From Nocardioides perillae (GTDB taxonomy: Bacteria > Actinomycetota > Actinomycetes > Propionibacteriales > Nocardioidaceae): DNA of 64,000 bases. Each line of letters opens with the position of its first letter. The stretch's first letter is position 1. Location of the stretch: the NCBI RefSeq assembly GCF_013409425.1, contig NZ_JACCAC010000001.1:2666001-2730000 (forward strand), written 5' to 3'. The notes under the pieces are model-generated. The model ran no database searches. It was not told the DNA's origin and was given only the letters and a program-made list of their open reading frames with translations. Below are positions 8,444 to 16,303 of this stretch, one piece after another. The translations under genes were made by a program, and so were the position numbers.

Positions 8444-10647
8444 CGACCGGCCCCCAGCAGCCCCCCCGCGCCGAGGCGCGACCCGTCGAGGAGACCCACC
8501 ACGGCCACGTGCGCGTCGACGACTACGACTGGCTGCGCGACAAGGGCTCCCCGGAGGTCACCGCCTACCTGGAGGCCGAGAACGCCTGGACCCAGGAGCG
8601 CACCGCCCACCTCGCCGGCCTGCGGCAGCGGATCTTCGAGGAGATCCGTTCGCGCACCCTCGAGACCGACCTCTCGGTGCCGACCCGCAACCGGGGCTGG
8701 TGGTACTACGGCCGCTCGTTCGAGGGCAAGGAGTACGGCGCGTCCTGCCGCGTGCCGGTCACTGACCCCGACGACTGGACCCCGCCGCGACCGGCCGCCG
8801 ACTGCGCTCCCGACGAGCCGGCGCTGCCGGGCGAGCAGGTGCTGCTCGACCTCGACGCGCTCGCGCAGGGCCACGACTTCTTCTCCCTCGGCGGCTCCTC
8901 GATCACCGCCGACGGCGACCTGCTGGCCTACGCCGTCGACACCGTCGGCGACGAGCGCTACACCGTGCGGTTCAAGGACCTCACCACCGGCGGGCTGCTC
9001 GACGACGAGCTCACGGGCGTGCTCGGCGGCGTCACCTGGCACCCCTCCGGCACCGACTGCTACTACTCCACCGTCGACGAGACCTGGCGTCCCGACAAGG
9101 TGTGGCGCCACCGGCTCGGCACCGCGCAGGCCGACGACGAGCTCGTCTTCCACGAGACCGACGCGCGTTTCTGGAGCGGGCTCGGCCGCACGCGCAGCGA
9201 CCGCTTCCTGGTCATCGCGAGCAGCTCCAAGACCACCACCGAGTACCGCTACCTCGACACCCACGAGGACCCCGCCACCGCCACCTGGCAGGTCTTCTGC
9301 GAGCGCCGCCAGGGCCTCGAGCACCACCTCGAGCACGCGGTGCTGGGCGGCGAGGACGTCTTCCTCGTGCTGCACAACGCCGCAGGCCCCGACCACGAGC
9401 TCGGCGTCGCGCCCCTCGCCCCCACCCCGCCCGAGCAGTGGCGCCCGCTCATCGCCCACGACCCAGCGGTGCGCCTCGAGGACGTCGATGCCTTCCGCAC
9501 GCACCTCGTGGTGCACCAGCGCAGCGGCGGCCTCACCCAGCTGCGGGTGCTCGACCTCGACGAGACCGGCGTGTCCGACGACCACCTCGTGGAGTTCCCG
9601 GAGCCGCTGTACACGATCGGCTCGGGCTCGAACCCCTCCTTCGACCAGCCGACGGTCCGCCTGGGCTACACCACGATGGCCGTGCCCAGCTCGGTCTACG
9701 ACTACGACGTGCGCACCCGGGAGCTGACGCTGCTGCGGCGCACCCCCGTGCTCGGCGGCTACGACCCGGCCGACTACGAGGAGCACCGGCTCTGGGCGAC
9801 CGCCGACGACGGCACGCAGGTGCCGATCTCGGTGGTGTGCCGCCGCGGCGCCCGGGAGGACGAGACCATGGGCTCGCGGCCGGTCCCGCTGCTGCTCTAC
9901 GGCTACGGCGCCTACGAGATGTCGATCGACCCCTACTTCTCCGTCGCCCGTCTCTCGCTGCTCGACCGTGGCGCGGCCTTCGCCATCGCCCACGTGCGCG
10001 GCGGCGGCGAGATGGGCCGGCGGTGGTACGACCAGGGCAAGCTGCTGGCGAAGACCAACACCTTCGACGACTTCACCGCCTGCGCCCGCCACCTCGTCGA
10101 GACCGGCTGGACCCGCCCCGAGCTGATGGTGGCCGAGGGCGGCAGCGCCGGCGGCCTGCTCGTGGGCGCGGTCGCCAACCGTGCGCCCGAGCTCTTCGGG
10201 GGCATCGTGGCCAACGTGCCGTTCGTCGACGCGCTCACCTCCATGCTCGACGCGTCGCTGCCGCTGACCGTCGGGGAGTACGAGGAGTGGGGCAACCCCG
10301 AGGCAGACCCCGAGGTCTACGAGGCGATGGCCGGCTACGCGCCGTACGACCAGGTGGGTGCGCAGGCCTACCCCCCGATCCTCGCCGAGACGTCCCTCAA
10401 CGACACCCGCGTGCTGTACGTCGAGCCCGCGAAGTGGGTGGCCAAGCTGCGGGCCACGGACCCCACCGGCGGCGGTCGCCCCGACGTGCTGCTGCGCACC
10501 GAGATGGCGGCGGGCCACGGCGGCGTCTCCGGGCGCTACCAGGCCTGGCACGACCGGGCGTTCTCGCTCGCGTGGATCCTCGACCGGATGGGCCTGGCCG
10601 ACGTCGACCCGGACCACCGGGGACCCGGCCTGCCGCAGGGGGACTGA
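8440..10647 (+). CDS. ptrB: S9 family peptidase, oligopeptidase B-like
   Basis: Cytosolic serine oligopeptidase, 735 residues. The N-terminal half is a beta-propeller that starts with the family entry motif HHGHVRVDDYDWLRD at about 20-35. The C-terminal alpha/beta-hydrolase domain has YGYGAYEMSIDP near 487, AHVRGGGEMGR near 517 and the nucleophile elbow EGGSAGGLL near 570 (G-x-S-x-G). The catalytic His is in AAGHGG near 690. Oligopeptidase B cleaves short peptides after Arg/Lys; specificity here is assumed from the family. It has no signal peptide. It overlaps dinB by 4 nt. It is followed by an inverted repeat (10662-10677) and the leader of the next sigma factor. Confidence 0.9.
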   Translation: MTTGPQQPPRAEARPVEETHHGHVRVDDYDWLRDKGSPEVTAYLEAENAWTQERTAHLAGLRQRIFEEIRSRTLETDLSVPTRNRGWWYYGRSFEGKEYGASCRVPVTDPDDWTPPRPAADCAPDEPALPGEQVLLDLDALAQGHDFFSLGGSSITADGDLLAYAVDTVGDERYTVRFKDLTTGGLLDDELTGVLGGVTWHPSGTDCYYSTVDETWRPDKVWRHRLGTAQADDELVFHETDARFWSGLGRTRSDRFLVIASSSKTTTEYRYLDTHEDPATATWQVFCERRQGLEHHLEHAVLGGEDVFLVLHNAAGPDHELGVAPLAPTPPEQWRPLIAHDPAVRLEDVDAFRTHLVVHQRSGGLTQLRVLDLDETGVSDDHLVEFPEPLYTIGSGSNPSFDQPTVRLGYTTMAVPSSVYDYDVRTRELTLLRRTPVLGGYDPADYEEHRLWATADDGTQVPISVVCRRGAREDETMGSRPVPLLLYGYGAYEMSIDPYFSVARLSLLDRGAAFAIAHVRGGGEMGRRWYDQGKLLAKTNTFDDFTACARHLVETGWTRPELMVAEGGSAGGLLVGAVANRAPELFGGIVANVPFVDALTSMLDASLPLTVGEYEEWGNPEADPEVYEAMAGYAPYDQVGAQAYPPILAETSLNDTRVLYVEPAKWVAKLRATDPTGGGRPDVLLRTEMAAGHGGVSGRYQAWHDRAFSLAWILDRMGLADVDPDHRGPGLPQGD

Positions 10648-10661
10648 GAAGTCCCTGAGAG

Positions 10662-10732
10662 TTCCGCCACGGCGGAATCTTCCCGGGCTGCGAGGCGTCG
10701 GAACAGTCAGACGCCACGACCCATCCGGGAAG
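10662..10732 (+). promoter_or_regulatory. Nested inverted repeats in the sigma-factor leader
   Basis: Three perfect dyads are stacked between the peptidase stop and the sigma factor start. The first is TTCCGCC-AC-GGCGGAA (10662-10677). The second is CTTCCCGG (10679-10686) with CCGGGAAG (10725-10732). Inside the second, GGCGTC (10694-10699) pairs with GACGCC (10710-10715). The first may be a 16-bp operator or the peptidase terminator; the nested pair would fold as a long RNA hairpin. GGAA (10728-10731) with GTT 19 nt downstream (10751) also resembles a stress-sigma promoter. Confidence 0.45.
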
Positions 10733-10800
10733 CCTCCCGGCTGCGTATGCGTTGCAGACGATCGGGTACCCGCAGCGTACCCGCGAAGGAGGAGGGCTCC

Positions 10801-11823
10801 ATGGCCACGAGCACGGCGACACGCACCGCCCCCACGTCCAGCACCCCGGCGCCCAGCACCGCGCCCAAGGTGCCCGCCCCCCGCGCGACCGGTGCCCGCG
10901 AGATCGAGGGGCGCGACAGCGTCGGCCTCTACCTCGACGAGATCGCGCGCAACCCGCTCCTCGACGCCGCCACCGAGGTGGAGCTGTCGAAGACCATCGA
11001 GGCGGGGCTCTACGCCGAGCACCTGCTGCGCGAGGGCCGCGTCGGCCGCCGCAAGGGCGGCGCCCCGATGACCGCCTCGCAGGAGGAGCTCGAGTGGCTC
11101 GCCGAGGAGGGCCGCAAGGCGGTGGACACCTTCATCACCGCCAACCTGCGCCTCGTCGTCTCGATCGCCCGCAAGTACGGCCGGGCGCAGATGCCGATGC
11201 TCGACCTGATCCAGGAGGGCAACACCGGCCTGATCCGCGCGGTCGAGAAGTTCGACTACGCCAAGGGCTACAAGTTCTCCACCTACGCCACCTGGTGGGT
11301 GCGCCAGGCCATCACCCGCGGCATCGCCCAGCAGGCCCGCGTGGTGCGGCTGCCCGTGCACGTCGTCGAAGAGCTCAACCAGGTCGGCGGTGCGCGCCGG
11401 ACCCTGGAGCGGCAGCTCGGGCGCGAGCCCGAGCCGGCGGAGATCGCCGAGGAGCTCGGCATGGAGCTCGAGCGGGTGCTCGACCTCATCGCCTGGGGCC
11501 GCGAGCACGTCAGCCTCGACACCCCGGTCGACGAGGACGGCGACACCTCGCTGGGCGACCTGATGGCGCAGGAGACCGCCCCCGGTCCCGACGTCAACGT
11601 GCTCGACCACGAATCCCGCGACCGGCTCAACCTGCTGGTCTCGCGCCTCGACGAGCGCGCCGCCGACATCATCCGCTCGCGCTACGGCCTCGCCGACGGT
11701 CGCCAGCACAAGCTGGCCGACATCGGCGCCAAGCACGGCATCTCCGCCGAGCGGGTGCGTCAGCTCGAGCGCGAGGCCCTGCAGAAGCTGCGGGGCTTCG
11801 CCGACCCCGACCTCGCCGCCTGA
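10801..11823 (+). CDS. Group 2 sigma-70 factor (SigB/Hrd-like)
   Basis: Second sigma-70 factor of the window, 340 residues, shorter than SigA because it lacks the long Lys-rich N-terminus. Residues 1-33 are a low-complexity Ala/Thr/Ser/Pro tail. Region 1.2 (DSVGLYLDEIARNPLLDA) starts near 38. Region 2 has [22 protein letters not shown] and the -10 helix YATWWVRQAITRG. Region 3 and region 4 follow, ending in the HTH ISAERVRQLEREALQKLRGF. ATG 10801 has AGGAGG 8 nt upstream. Such sigmas usually serve stationary-phase or stress genes. The 150-nt structured leader suggests dedicated regulation. Confidence 0.92.
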   Translation: MATSTATRTAPTSSTPAPSTAPKVPAPRATGAREIEGRDSVGLYLDEIARNPLLDAATEVELSKTIEAGLYAEHLLREGRVGRRKGGAPMTASQEELEWLAEEGRKAVDTFITANLRLVVSIARKYGRAQMPMLDLIQEGNTGLIRAVEKFDYAKGYKFSTYATWWVRQAITRGIAQQARVVRLPVHVVEELNQVGGARRTLERQLGREPEPAEIAEELGMELERVLDLIAWGREHVSLDTPVDEDGDTSLGDLMAQETAPGPDVNVLDHESRDRLNLLVSRLDERAADIIRSRYGLADGRQHKLADIGAKHGISAERVRQLEREALQKLRGFADPDLAA

Positions 11824-11854
11824 GCGGACCGGTCGCGCAGCAGTCCGCGACCGC

Positions 11855-13204
11855 TCAGTACGCCGCCTCCTCCAGCGCCCGCGCAGCCTCGGCTGCGCGG
11901 GCGTCGGCGTCCTCGGGGACCGCGACCTCACCCGTCGTGCGCGCCAGCCACAGCTGCAGCGCGACGACGCGGGCCGCGGCCTCCTCCGCGCGCTCGCGCG
12001 GCACGGTGCCGTCCTCGATCGCGGCGGTGAGCGTGCCGACGGTGCGGCGCGTGTCGACCGGCATCAGCAGCAGGTCGGCACCCGCCGCGAGCGCGGCGAC
12101 CGCCGGCTTCGGCACGGCGGCGACCGCGCCCATCCCGAGCGAGTCGGTCACGGCCACGCCCTCGAAGCCCAGGTCGTCGCGCAGCAGGTCGTAGACCTCG
12201 GGCGCGGTGCTCGACGGCACCCCGGGTGCGACGGCGCGGGTGTCGAGGTGACCGACCATGACGGCCGGCGCCCCGACCTCGACGGCACGGCGGAACGGCA
12301 CGAGGTCGCGCGCCTGCAGCTCGGCCAGGCTGGCGTCGAGCAGCGGCAGCACCTCGTGGCTGTCGGCGGTGACGCTGCCGTGGCCCGGGAAGTGCTTGAC
12401 GGTGGAGGCCAGCGCCGCGTCGCGGTAGCCGCGCAGCGCCGAGGCGACGGCCCGCGAGGCGACCTGCGGCTCCTCCGACGGCGACCGCGACCCGATGGTG
12501 GGGTCGGCCGCCCCCACGGTGACGTCGCCGACGGGTGCCCACACCCAGGTGAAGCCGAGGGCCCGCAGCTCGAGCGCCAACGCCTCCGCCGCGTCGCGCA
12601 CGACGCGCTGGCCGGCGCGGCCGTCCGTCTCGACGACCGTGCCGGCGGTCGCGAAGGACGGGAAGTCGGTCGCGACGCCGTCGAGGTGCGAGACCACACC
12701 ACCCTCCTGGTCGACCCCCAGCACCGGCGGCCAGGCCCGGCCGGTCGCGGCGTGGGCCTCGCCGACCGCTGCGGTGAGGGCGCGCACCTGGTCGGCGTCG
12801 ACGACGTTCTCGGCCGTCACCGAGAGTCCGGCGAGGCCGAGGTCGCCGACGAGCGCGGCCGCCTCGGCGGGGTCGGTGCCGCGGTAGCGCCCGACCACCA
12901 CCTGACCGGCCAGGCGGGCGGCGTCCCAGCCCGCCACCGTCTCCCGAGCCTGGGCCAGCTCGCCCTCGGTGGGGCCCCAGCCCGTCGGAGCGTCGGGGTC
13001 GGGCTCGGCGCCGGTGGCCTCGTCGGCCCCGTCGGCCCCGGTCGCGCGGTCCGAGGCGGGCGCCGCGGGGGACGACTCCGAGCGCGCCGGGGCCGCGTCG
13101 TCGGCGGCACCGCACCCGGCGAGGAGCGCAGAGGTCAGCAGGCCGGCGAGCGCGAGGGGGGCGAGCGGGGGGCGAGAGGGCGAGCGGCGCGGGGAGCGGA
13201 GCAC
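11855..13204 (-). CDS. Glycoside hydrolase family 3 lipoprotein, beta-N-acetylhexosaminidase (NagZ-like)
   Basis: Cell-envelope GH3 enzyme of 449 residues that probably removes beta-N-acetylglucosaminyl groups from peptidoglycan fragments. It carries a lipoprotein signal with lipobox LLAGC (Cys about 31), followed by an Ala/Asp/Glu-rich tether of about 45 residues. The catalytic TIM barrel has GVDQEGGVV, the family motif KHFPGHGSVTADSH (with the His/Asp acid-base pair) and the nucleophile Asp in AVTDSLGMGAV. GTG 13204 is 6 nt after a TAGCGT box; there is no RBS. Being lipid-anchored, it should depend on Lgt (gene at 46922). It is convergent with the sigma factor gene, 31 nt apart. Confidence 0.9.
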   Translation of the reverse strand: MLRSPRRSPSRPPLAPLALAGLLTSALLAGCGAADDAAPARSESSPAAPASDRATGADGADEATGAEPDPDAPTGWGPTEGELAQARETVAGWDAARLAGQVVVGRYRGTDPAEAAALVGDLGLAGLSVTAENVVDADQVRALTAAVGEAHAATGRAWPPVLGVDQEGGVVSHLDGVATDFPSFATAGTVVETDGRAGQRVVRDAAEALALELRALGFTWVWAPVGDVTVGAADPTIGSRSPSEEPQVASRAVASALRGYRDAALASTVKHFPGHGSVTADSHEVLPLLDASLAELQARDLVPFRRAVEVGAPAVMVGHLDTRAVAPGVPSSTAPEVYDLLRDDLGFEGVAVTDSLGMGAVAAVPKPAVAALAAGADLLLMPVDTRRTVGTLTAAIEDGTVPRERAEEAAARVVALQLWLARTTGEVAVPEDADARAAEAARALEEAAY

Positions 13205-13210
13205 CCCGCC

Positions 13211-13216
13211 ACGCTA
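13211..13216 (-). promoter_or_regulatory. -10 box, leaderless start of the GH3 gene
   Basis: TAGCGT on the minus strand, 6 nt before GTG 13204. Confidence 0.5.
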
Positions 13217-13250
13217 ACCCGCGCGCACCAGCCGACCCGCGCCGAGGTGG

Positions 13251-13847
13251 TCAGGCGGGCAGCCGCCCCGCGAGGTCGGCGTGGACCTCGCGCACCCGGG
13301 CTGCCAGCGCCTCCCGGGTGCTGTCGTTGACGACGAGGTGGGTGGCGACCGCACGCCGCTGCTCGGGCGTCGCCTGGGCCGCGATCCGGGCCTCCGCGTC
13401 CTCGCGGGTCATGCCGCGGTCCTCCAGCATGCGCTGCACCTGCAGGTCGTGGGGCGCCTCGACCACGACGACGGCGTCGAAGGTCGCGGCCCGTCCCGAC
13501 TCGACGAGCAGTGGCACGTCGTGGACCACGAGGTCGTCGGGGCCGGCCTCCGCCTCCAGCGCGACCACCCGCTCGAAGACCAGCGGGTGCACGATCGCCT
13601 CGAGGCGCCGGCGCTGCTCGGCGTCGGCGAAGACCAGCCGACCGACGGCCGGGCGGTCGAGCTCCCCCCCGGGGGTCAGGACCTCGTTGCCGAAGGCCGC
13701 CACCACGGCGGCGAGACCGGGCGTGCCGGCCGCGACCACCTCGCGGGCCAGCGCGTCGGCGTCGATGACGACGGCGCCCAGCTCGCGCAGCAGCGCCGAC
13801 ACCGTGCTCTTGCCCGAGGCGATCCCGCCGGTGAGTCCCACGCGCAC
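13251..13847 (-). CDS. coaE: Dephospho-CoA kinase
   Basis: Catalyses the last step of coenzyme A synthesis, phosphorylating the 3'-hydroxyl of dephospho-CoA with ATP. It has 198 residues, the normal length for a stand-alone CoaE; there is no GrpB-type C-terminal fusion of the kind found in some actinobacteria. The P-loop is GGIASGKST at 7-15. The substrate Asp is in [13 protein letters not shown]. The lid region has [14 protein letters not shown] near 80, DVPLLVESG near 115 and [17 protein letters not shown] near 140. GTG 13847 follows TAGCGT by 6 nt. It is divergent from the ligase gene at 13890, with only 42 nt between their starts. Confidence 0.95.
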   Translation of the reverse strand: MRVGLTGGIASGKSTVSALLRELGAVVIDADALAREVVAAGTPGLAAVVAAFGNEVLTPGGELDRPAVGRLVFADAEQRRRLEAIVHPLVFERVVALEAEAGPDDLVVHDVPLLVESGRAATFDAVVVVEAPHDLQVQRMLEDRGMTREDAEARIAAQATPEQRRAVATHLVVNDSTREALAARVREVHADLAGRLPA

Positions 13848-13853
13848 GGGGTC

Positions 13854-13859
13854 ACGCTA
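13854..13859 (-). promoter_or_regulatory. -10 box, leaderless start of coaE
   Basis: TAGCGT on the minus strand, 6 nt before GTG 13847. Confidence 0.5.
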
Positions 13860-13876
13860 GCGCCCCGCCGGTCGCC

Positions 13877-13882
13877 TAGGGT
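13877..13882 (+). promoter_or_regulatory. -10 box, leaderless start of the AMP-binding gene
   Basis: TAGGGT, 7 nt before GTG 13890. Its box and the coaE box are only 17 nt apart and face away from each other. Confidence 0.5.
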
Positions 13883-13889
13883 CGGCCGC

Positions 13890-15251
13890 GTGAGCCCTGC
13901 CGCCGGCACCGCACCGTTCCCGCAGGCCCTGCCCGACCCGCTGCCGGGCCTGCCCGGCCTGCCCCCAGGCTCGCTGGTGGCCCTGCTCGTGCCGGCGGAC
14001 GCGGCGTACGTCGACCTCGTGCTCGGGCTGCTCGCCGTCGGCGTCCTGCCGGTGCCGCTCGACCCGCGCCTCACCGCCCGCGAGCGCGAGGTGCTGCTCG
14101 GGTCCGTGCGGCCCGACCTGGTGGTCGACGCCCCGGCCGACCTCGCCCGGCTGCGCGACGCCGTGGCGGGCACGCTGCCCGACGAGCCGCGCCGGCTGCT
14201 CCCGCGGGCGCGCCCCGTCCACTGCACCTCCGGCACCACCGGTGTCCCGAAGGGCGTCTCGAGCGGCCTGCTCGACGTCGCCGACGCCCGCGCGCTGCTG
14301 ACCGAGGAGCGCGACCTCTGGGGCTTCCGTGCCGACGACGTGCACCTGGTGCTGAGCCCGCTGCACCACTCCGCACCGCTCCGCTTCGCCTGCGGCACCC
14401 TGCTGGCGGGCGGGCGCGTGGTCGTGCCGGGCCCCTTCGACCCCGCCACGGCGACCGCGGCGATCGCGCGGGAGCGGCCGACGACGGTGTTCTGCGTGCC
14501 GGCGCACCTGCAGCGGCTCTTCGCGCACTGGGACACCGAGGGCTGGCCCGAGCTCTCGTCCTTCCGGCTCGTGGCCCACGCCGGCGCGCCGTGCCCCGAG
14601 GCCGTCAAGCGCCGACTGGTCGCGGCCTTCCCGCCCGGCTCCACCTGGGAGTTCTACGGCTCCACCGAGGGCCAGTTCACCGCCTGCCGCAGCGAGGAGT
14701 GGCAGGAGCGACCCGGCACCGTCGGACGCGCGCGCCCCGGCCGGCACCTGTCGACCGACCCGGACGGCACCATCTGGTGCGTCGTGCCCGAGCACGCGCG
14801 CTTCACCTACCTCCACGCACCGGCGAAGACCGCCGCGGCGTGGCGCAGCACCCCGCAGGGGCCGGCGTTCAGCGTGGGCGACCTCGGCCGGCTCGACGAC
14901 GACGGCTACCTCTGGCTCGACGGGCGCCGCGAGGACCTCGTCATCACCGGCGGCGTCAACGTCTACCCGCTCGAGGTCGAGCAGGCGCTGGCCGAGCTCG
15001 ACGGGGTCGACGACGTCGCGGTCTACGGCGTGCCCGACGAGCGCTGGGGACAGCGGGTCTGCGCGGCGGTCGTGGGCACGGCCGGCGAGGCGGCGCTGGA
15101 CGCGTGGGCGCGCGAGCGGCTGTCACCGCCGAAGCGGCCGAAGGAGTGGCACCGCCTCTCGGCGCTCCCGCGCACCCCGACCGGCAAGGTGCGCCGCCTC
15201 GACCTGCCCGGGGTCGCCCCCGCGTCAGCGGACGCTCAGCAGGCGAACTGA
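13890..15251 (+). CDS. AMP-binding acyl-CoA synthetase/ligase
   Basis: Adenylate-forming enzyme of 453 residues, somewhat shorter than usual acyl-CoA synthetases (about 500-550) because the N-terminal domain is reduced. It activates a carboxylate with ATP and passes it to CoA or a carrier; the substrate is not evident. Motifs are A3 CTSGTTGVPKGV at about 112-123, EFYGSTEGQ near 255, the hinge GRREDLVITGGVNVYPLEVE near 350 and the catalytic Lys in PTGKVRRLD near 433. GTG 13890 is set by a TAGGGT box. It ends 16 nt inside the 3' end of the convergent regulator gene. Divergence from coaE is suggestive but not proof of a CoA link. Confidence 0.85.
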   Translation: MSPAAGTAPFPQALPDPLPGLPGLPPGSLVALLVPADAAYVDLVLGLLAVGVLPVPLDPRLTAREREVLLGSVRPDLVVDAPADLARLRDAVAGTLPDEPRRLLPRARPVHCTSGTTGVPKGVSSGLLDVADARALLTEERDLWGFRADDVHLVLSPLHHSAPLRFACGTLLAGGRVVVPGPFDPATATAAIARERPTTVFCVPAHLQRLFAHWDTEGWPELSSFRLVAHAGAPCPEAVKRRLVAAFPPGSTWEFYGSTEGQFTACRSEEWQERPGTVGRARPGRHLSTDPDGTIWCVVPEHARFTYLHAPAKTAAAWRSTPQGPAFSVGDLGRLDDDGYLWLDGRREDLVITGGVNVYPLEVEQALAELDGVDDVAVYGVPDERWGQRVCAAVVGTAGEAALDAWARERLSPPKRPKEWHRLSALPRTPTGKVRRLDLPGVAPASADAQQAN

Positions 15252-16060
15252 CGGCGGTACTGCTGCGGGCTGACCCCGCGCACCCGGGTGAAGTGGTGTC
15301 GCAGCGCCGCCGCCCCGCCGAAGCCGACCTCCGCTGCGACCCACTCGACGGGACGGTCGGTCTGCTCCAGCAACTGCTCGGCGCGCAGCACCCGCTGCGC
15401 GGTCACCCACGCGTGCGGCGTCGCGCCGGTCTCGGCGCAGAAGCGCCGCGCTAAGGTGCGCGGTGACATGTGGGCTCGCCGGGCCAGCGCGTCGACGTCG
15501 AGGTCGTCGTCGAGGTGGCCGACGATCCAGGTGAGCAGCGGGCCGAGGGTCTCGGCGTCGCAGGCCGGCACGGGCCGGGCGATGAACTGCGCCTGCCCGC
15601 CGTCGCGGTGCGGCGGGACCACCATCCGCCGCGCCGCCGCCACGGCGTGGCGGGCCCCCACCTGCTCGCGCATGAGGTGGAGCGAGGCGTCGAGCCCCGC
15701 CGCCGAGCCGGCCCCGGTCGTGATGCCGCGGTCCTCGACGTAGAGCACGTCGGGGTCCACCTCCGCCTCGGGGTGCCGCGCCGCGAGAGCGGCCGCGTGG
15801 CGCCAGTGGGTCGTGCAGCGACGTCCGTCGAGCAGCCCCGCCTCGCCCAGCACGAAGGCGGCCGTGCAGTGCGCGAGCACCAGACCACCGCGGCCGTGCA
15901 CGTGCTGCACGAGCTCGACGACCTCGGGCGAGGGAGCGAGGAAGTCGCGCTTCGGCACGATGCAGAGCAGGTCGGCGTCGGCCGCGTCGGCGAGCCCCCG
16001 CTCGACGTGCAGGTCGTAGCCCGCGGCGCCCGTGACGCGCCCCGGCCGAGGCGTCACCAC
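15236..16060 (-). CDS. GlxA/AraC-family transcriptional regulator, apparently 5'-truncated
   Basis: The C-terminal third is an intact AraC double HTH, with LDVDALARRAHMSPRTLARRF followed by PVEWVAAEVGFGGAAALRHHFTRVRGVSP. Ahead of it is a DJ-1/PfpI-like amidase fold: AGYDLHVERGL, then VLAHCTAAFVLGEAGLL with the usual Cys and TTHWRHAAALAARHP. Homology stops abruptly near 16055. The first 50 or so residues of the DJ-1 domain, with its opening strand and the EVFG helix, have no counterpart upstream in any minus-strand frame. A GTG at 16060 or 16057 could start a shortened protein of about 274 residues. It is probably a decayed or recombined gene; DNA binding may be retained. Confidence 0.6.
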   Translation of the reverse strand: MVTPRPGRVTGAAGYDLHVERGLADAADADLLCIVPKRDFLAPSPEVVELVQHVHGRGGLVLAHCTAAFVLGEAGLLDGRRCTTHWRHAAALAARHPEAEVDPDVLYVEDRGITTGAGSAAGLDASLHLMREQVGARHAVAAARRMVVPPHRDGGQAQFIARPVPACDAETLGPLLTWIVGHLDDDLDVDALARRAHMSPRTLARRFCAETGATPHAWVTAQRVLRAEQLLEQTDRPVEWVAAEVGFGGAAALRHHFTRVRGVSPQQYRRQFAC

Positions 16061-16204
16061 TGGTCCCTGGTCCTGCTGGTCGCCGTCGGCGGCGCCGTGC
16101 TGCGCGACGTGCTCGGTGACGACCCCCGCGACGCCCCGTCGTACCACCCCCCGCGCAGCCACCCTGACGACGCCTTCGCCCGCTCGGGCTCGTCCTTCCG
16201 CTGA
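16055..16204 (+). pseudogene. Possible 3' remnant of a small membrane-protein gene
   Basis: This plus-strand frame encodes a hydrophobic segment (WSLVLLVAVGGAVLRDVLG) followed by a polar His/Pro/Ser/Asp tail ending in TGA at 16202-16204. Nearly every codon ends in G or C, as in real genes here. No suitable start exists at the beginning; the only in-frame GTG (16007) lies inside the truncated regulator on the other strand. The frame stops just before a strong two-way hairpin (16224-16269), as a convergent gene would. It may be a fragment or a chance open frame. Confidence 0.35.
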
Positions 16205-16223
16205 CCCCGCCCCGCTCCCCCGG

Positions 16224-16269
16224 ACGCACCGAGGCCCGGTCACCTCGCGGTGACCGGGCCTCGGTGCGT
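16224..16269. terminator. Bidirectional terminator, perfect 21-bp stem
   Basis: The arms at 16224-16244 and 16249-16269 are exact reverse complements with a TCGC tetraloop. It lies 34 nt beyond the rpsA stop and 19 nt beyond the plus-strand frame ending at 16204. There is no T-run. Confidence 0.8.
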
Positions 16270-16303
16270 GCTCAGGCGGAGCCCAGGCGGCTGCCTGCAG
16301 GGA

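Noticed and set aside
7843..11931. Long minus-strand open frame across dinB, the peptidase and the sigma factor
   Set aside because: It spans three well-supported plus-strand genes and their intergenic leader, with no recognisable domain.
16007..16204. Complete 65-residue plus-strand gene starting at GTG 16007
   Set aside because: The first 50 nt are antisense to sequence clearly conserved in the GlxA regulator, so the start is unlikely; only the distal part was kept as a possible remnant.
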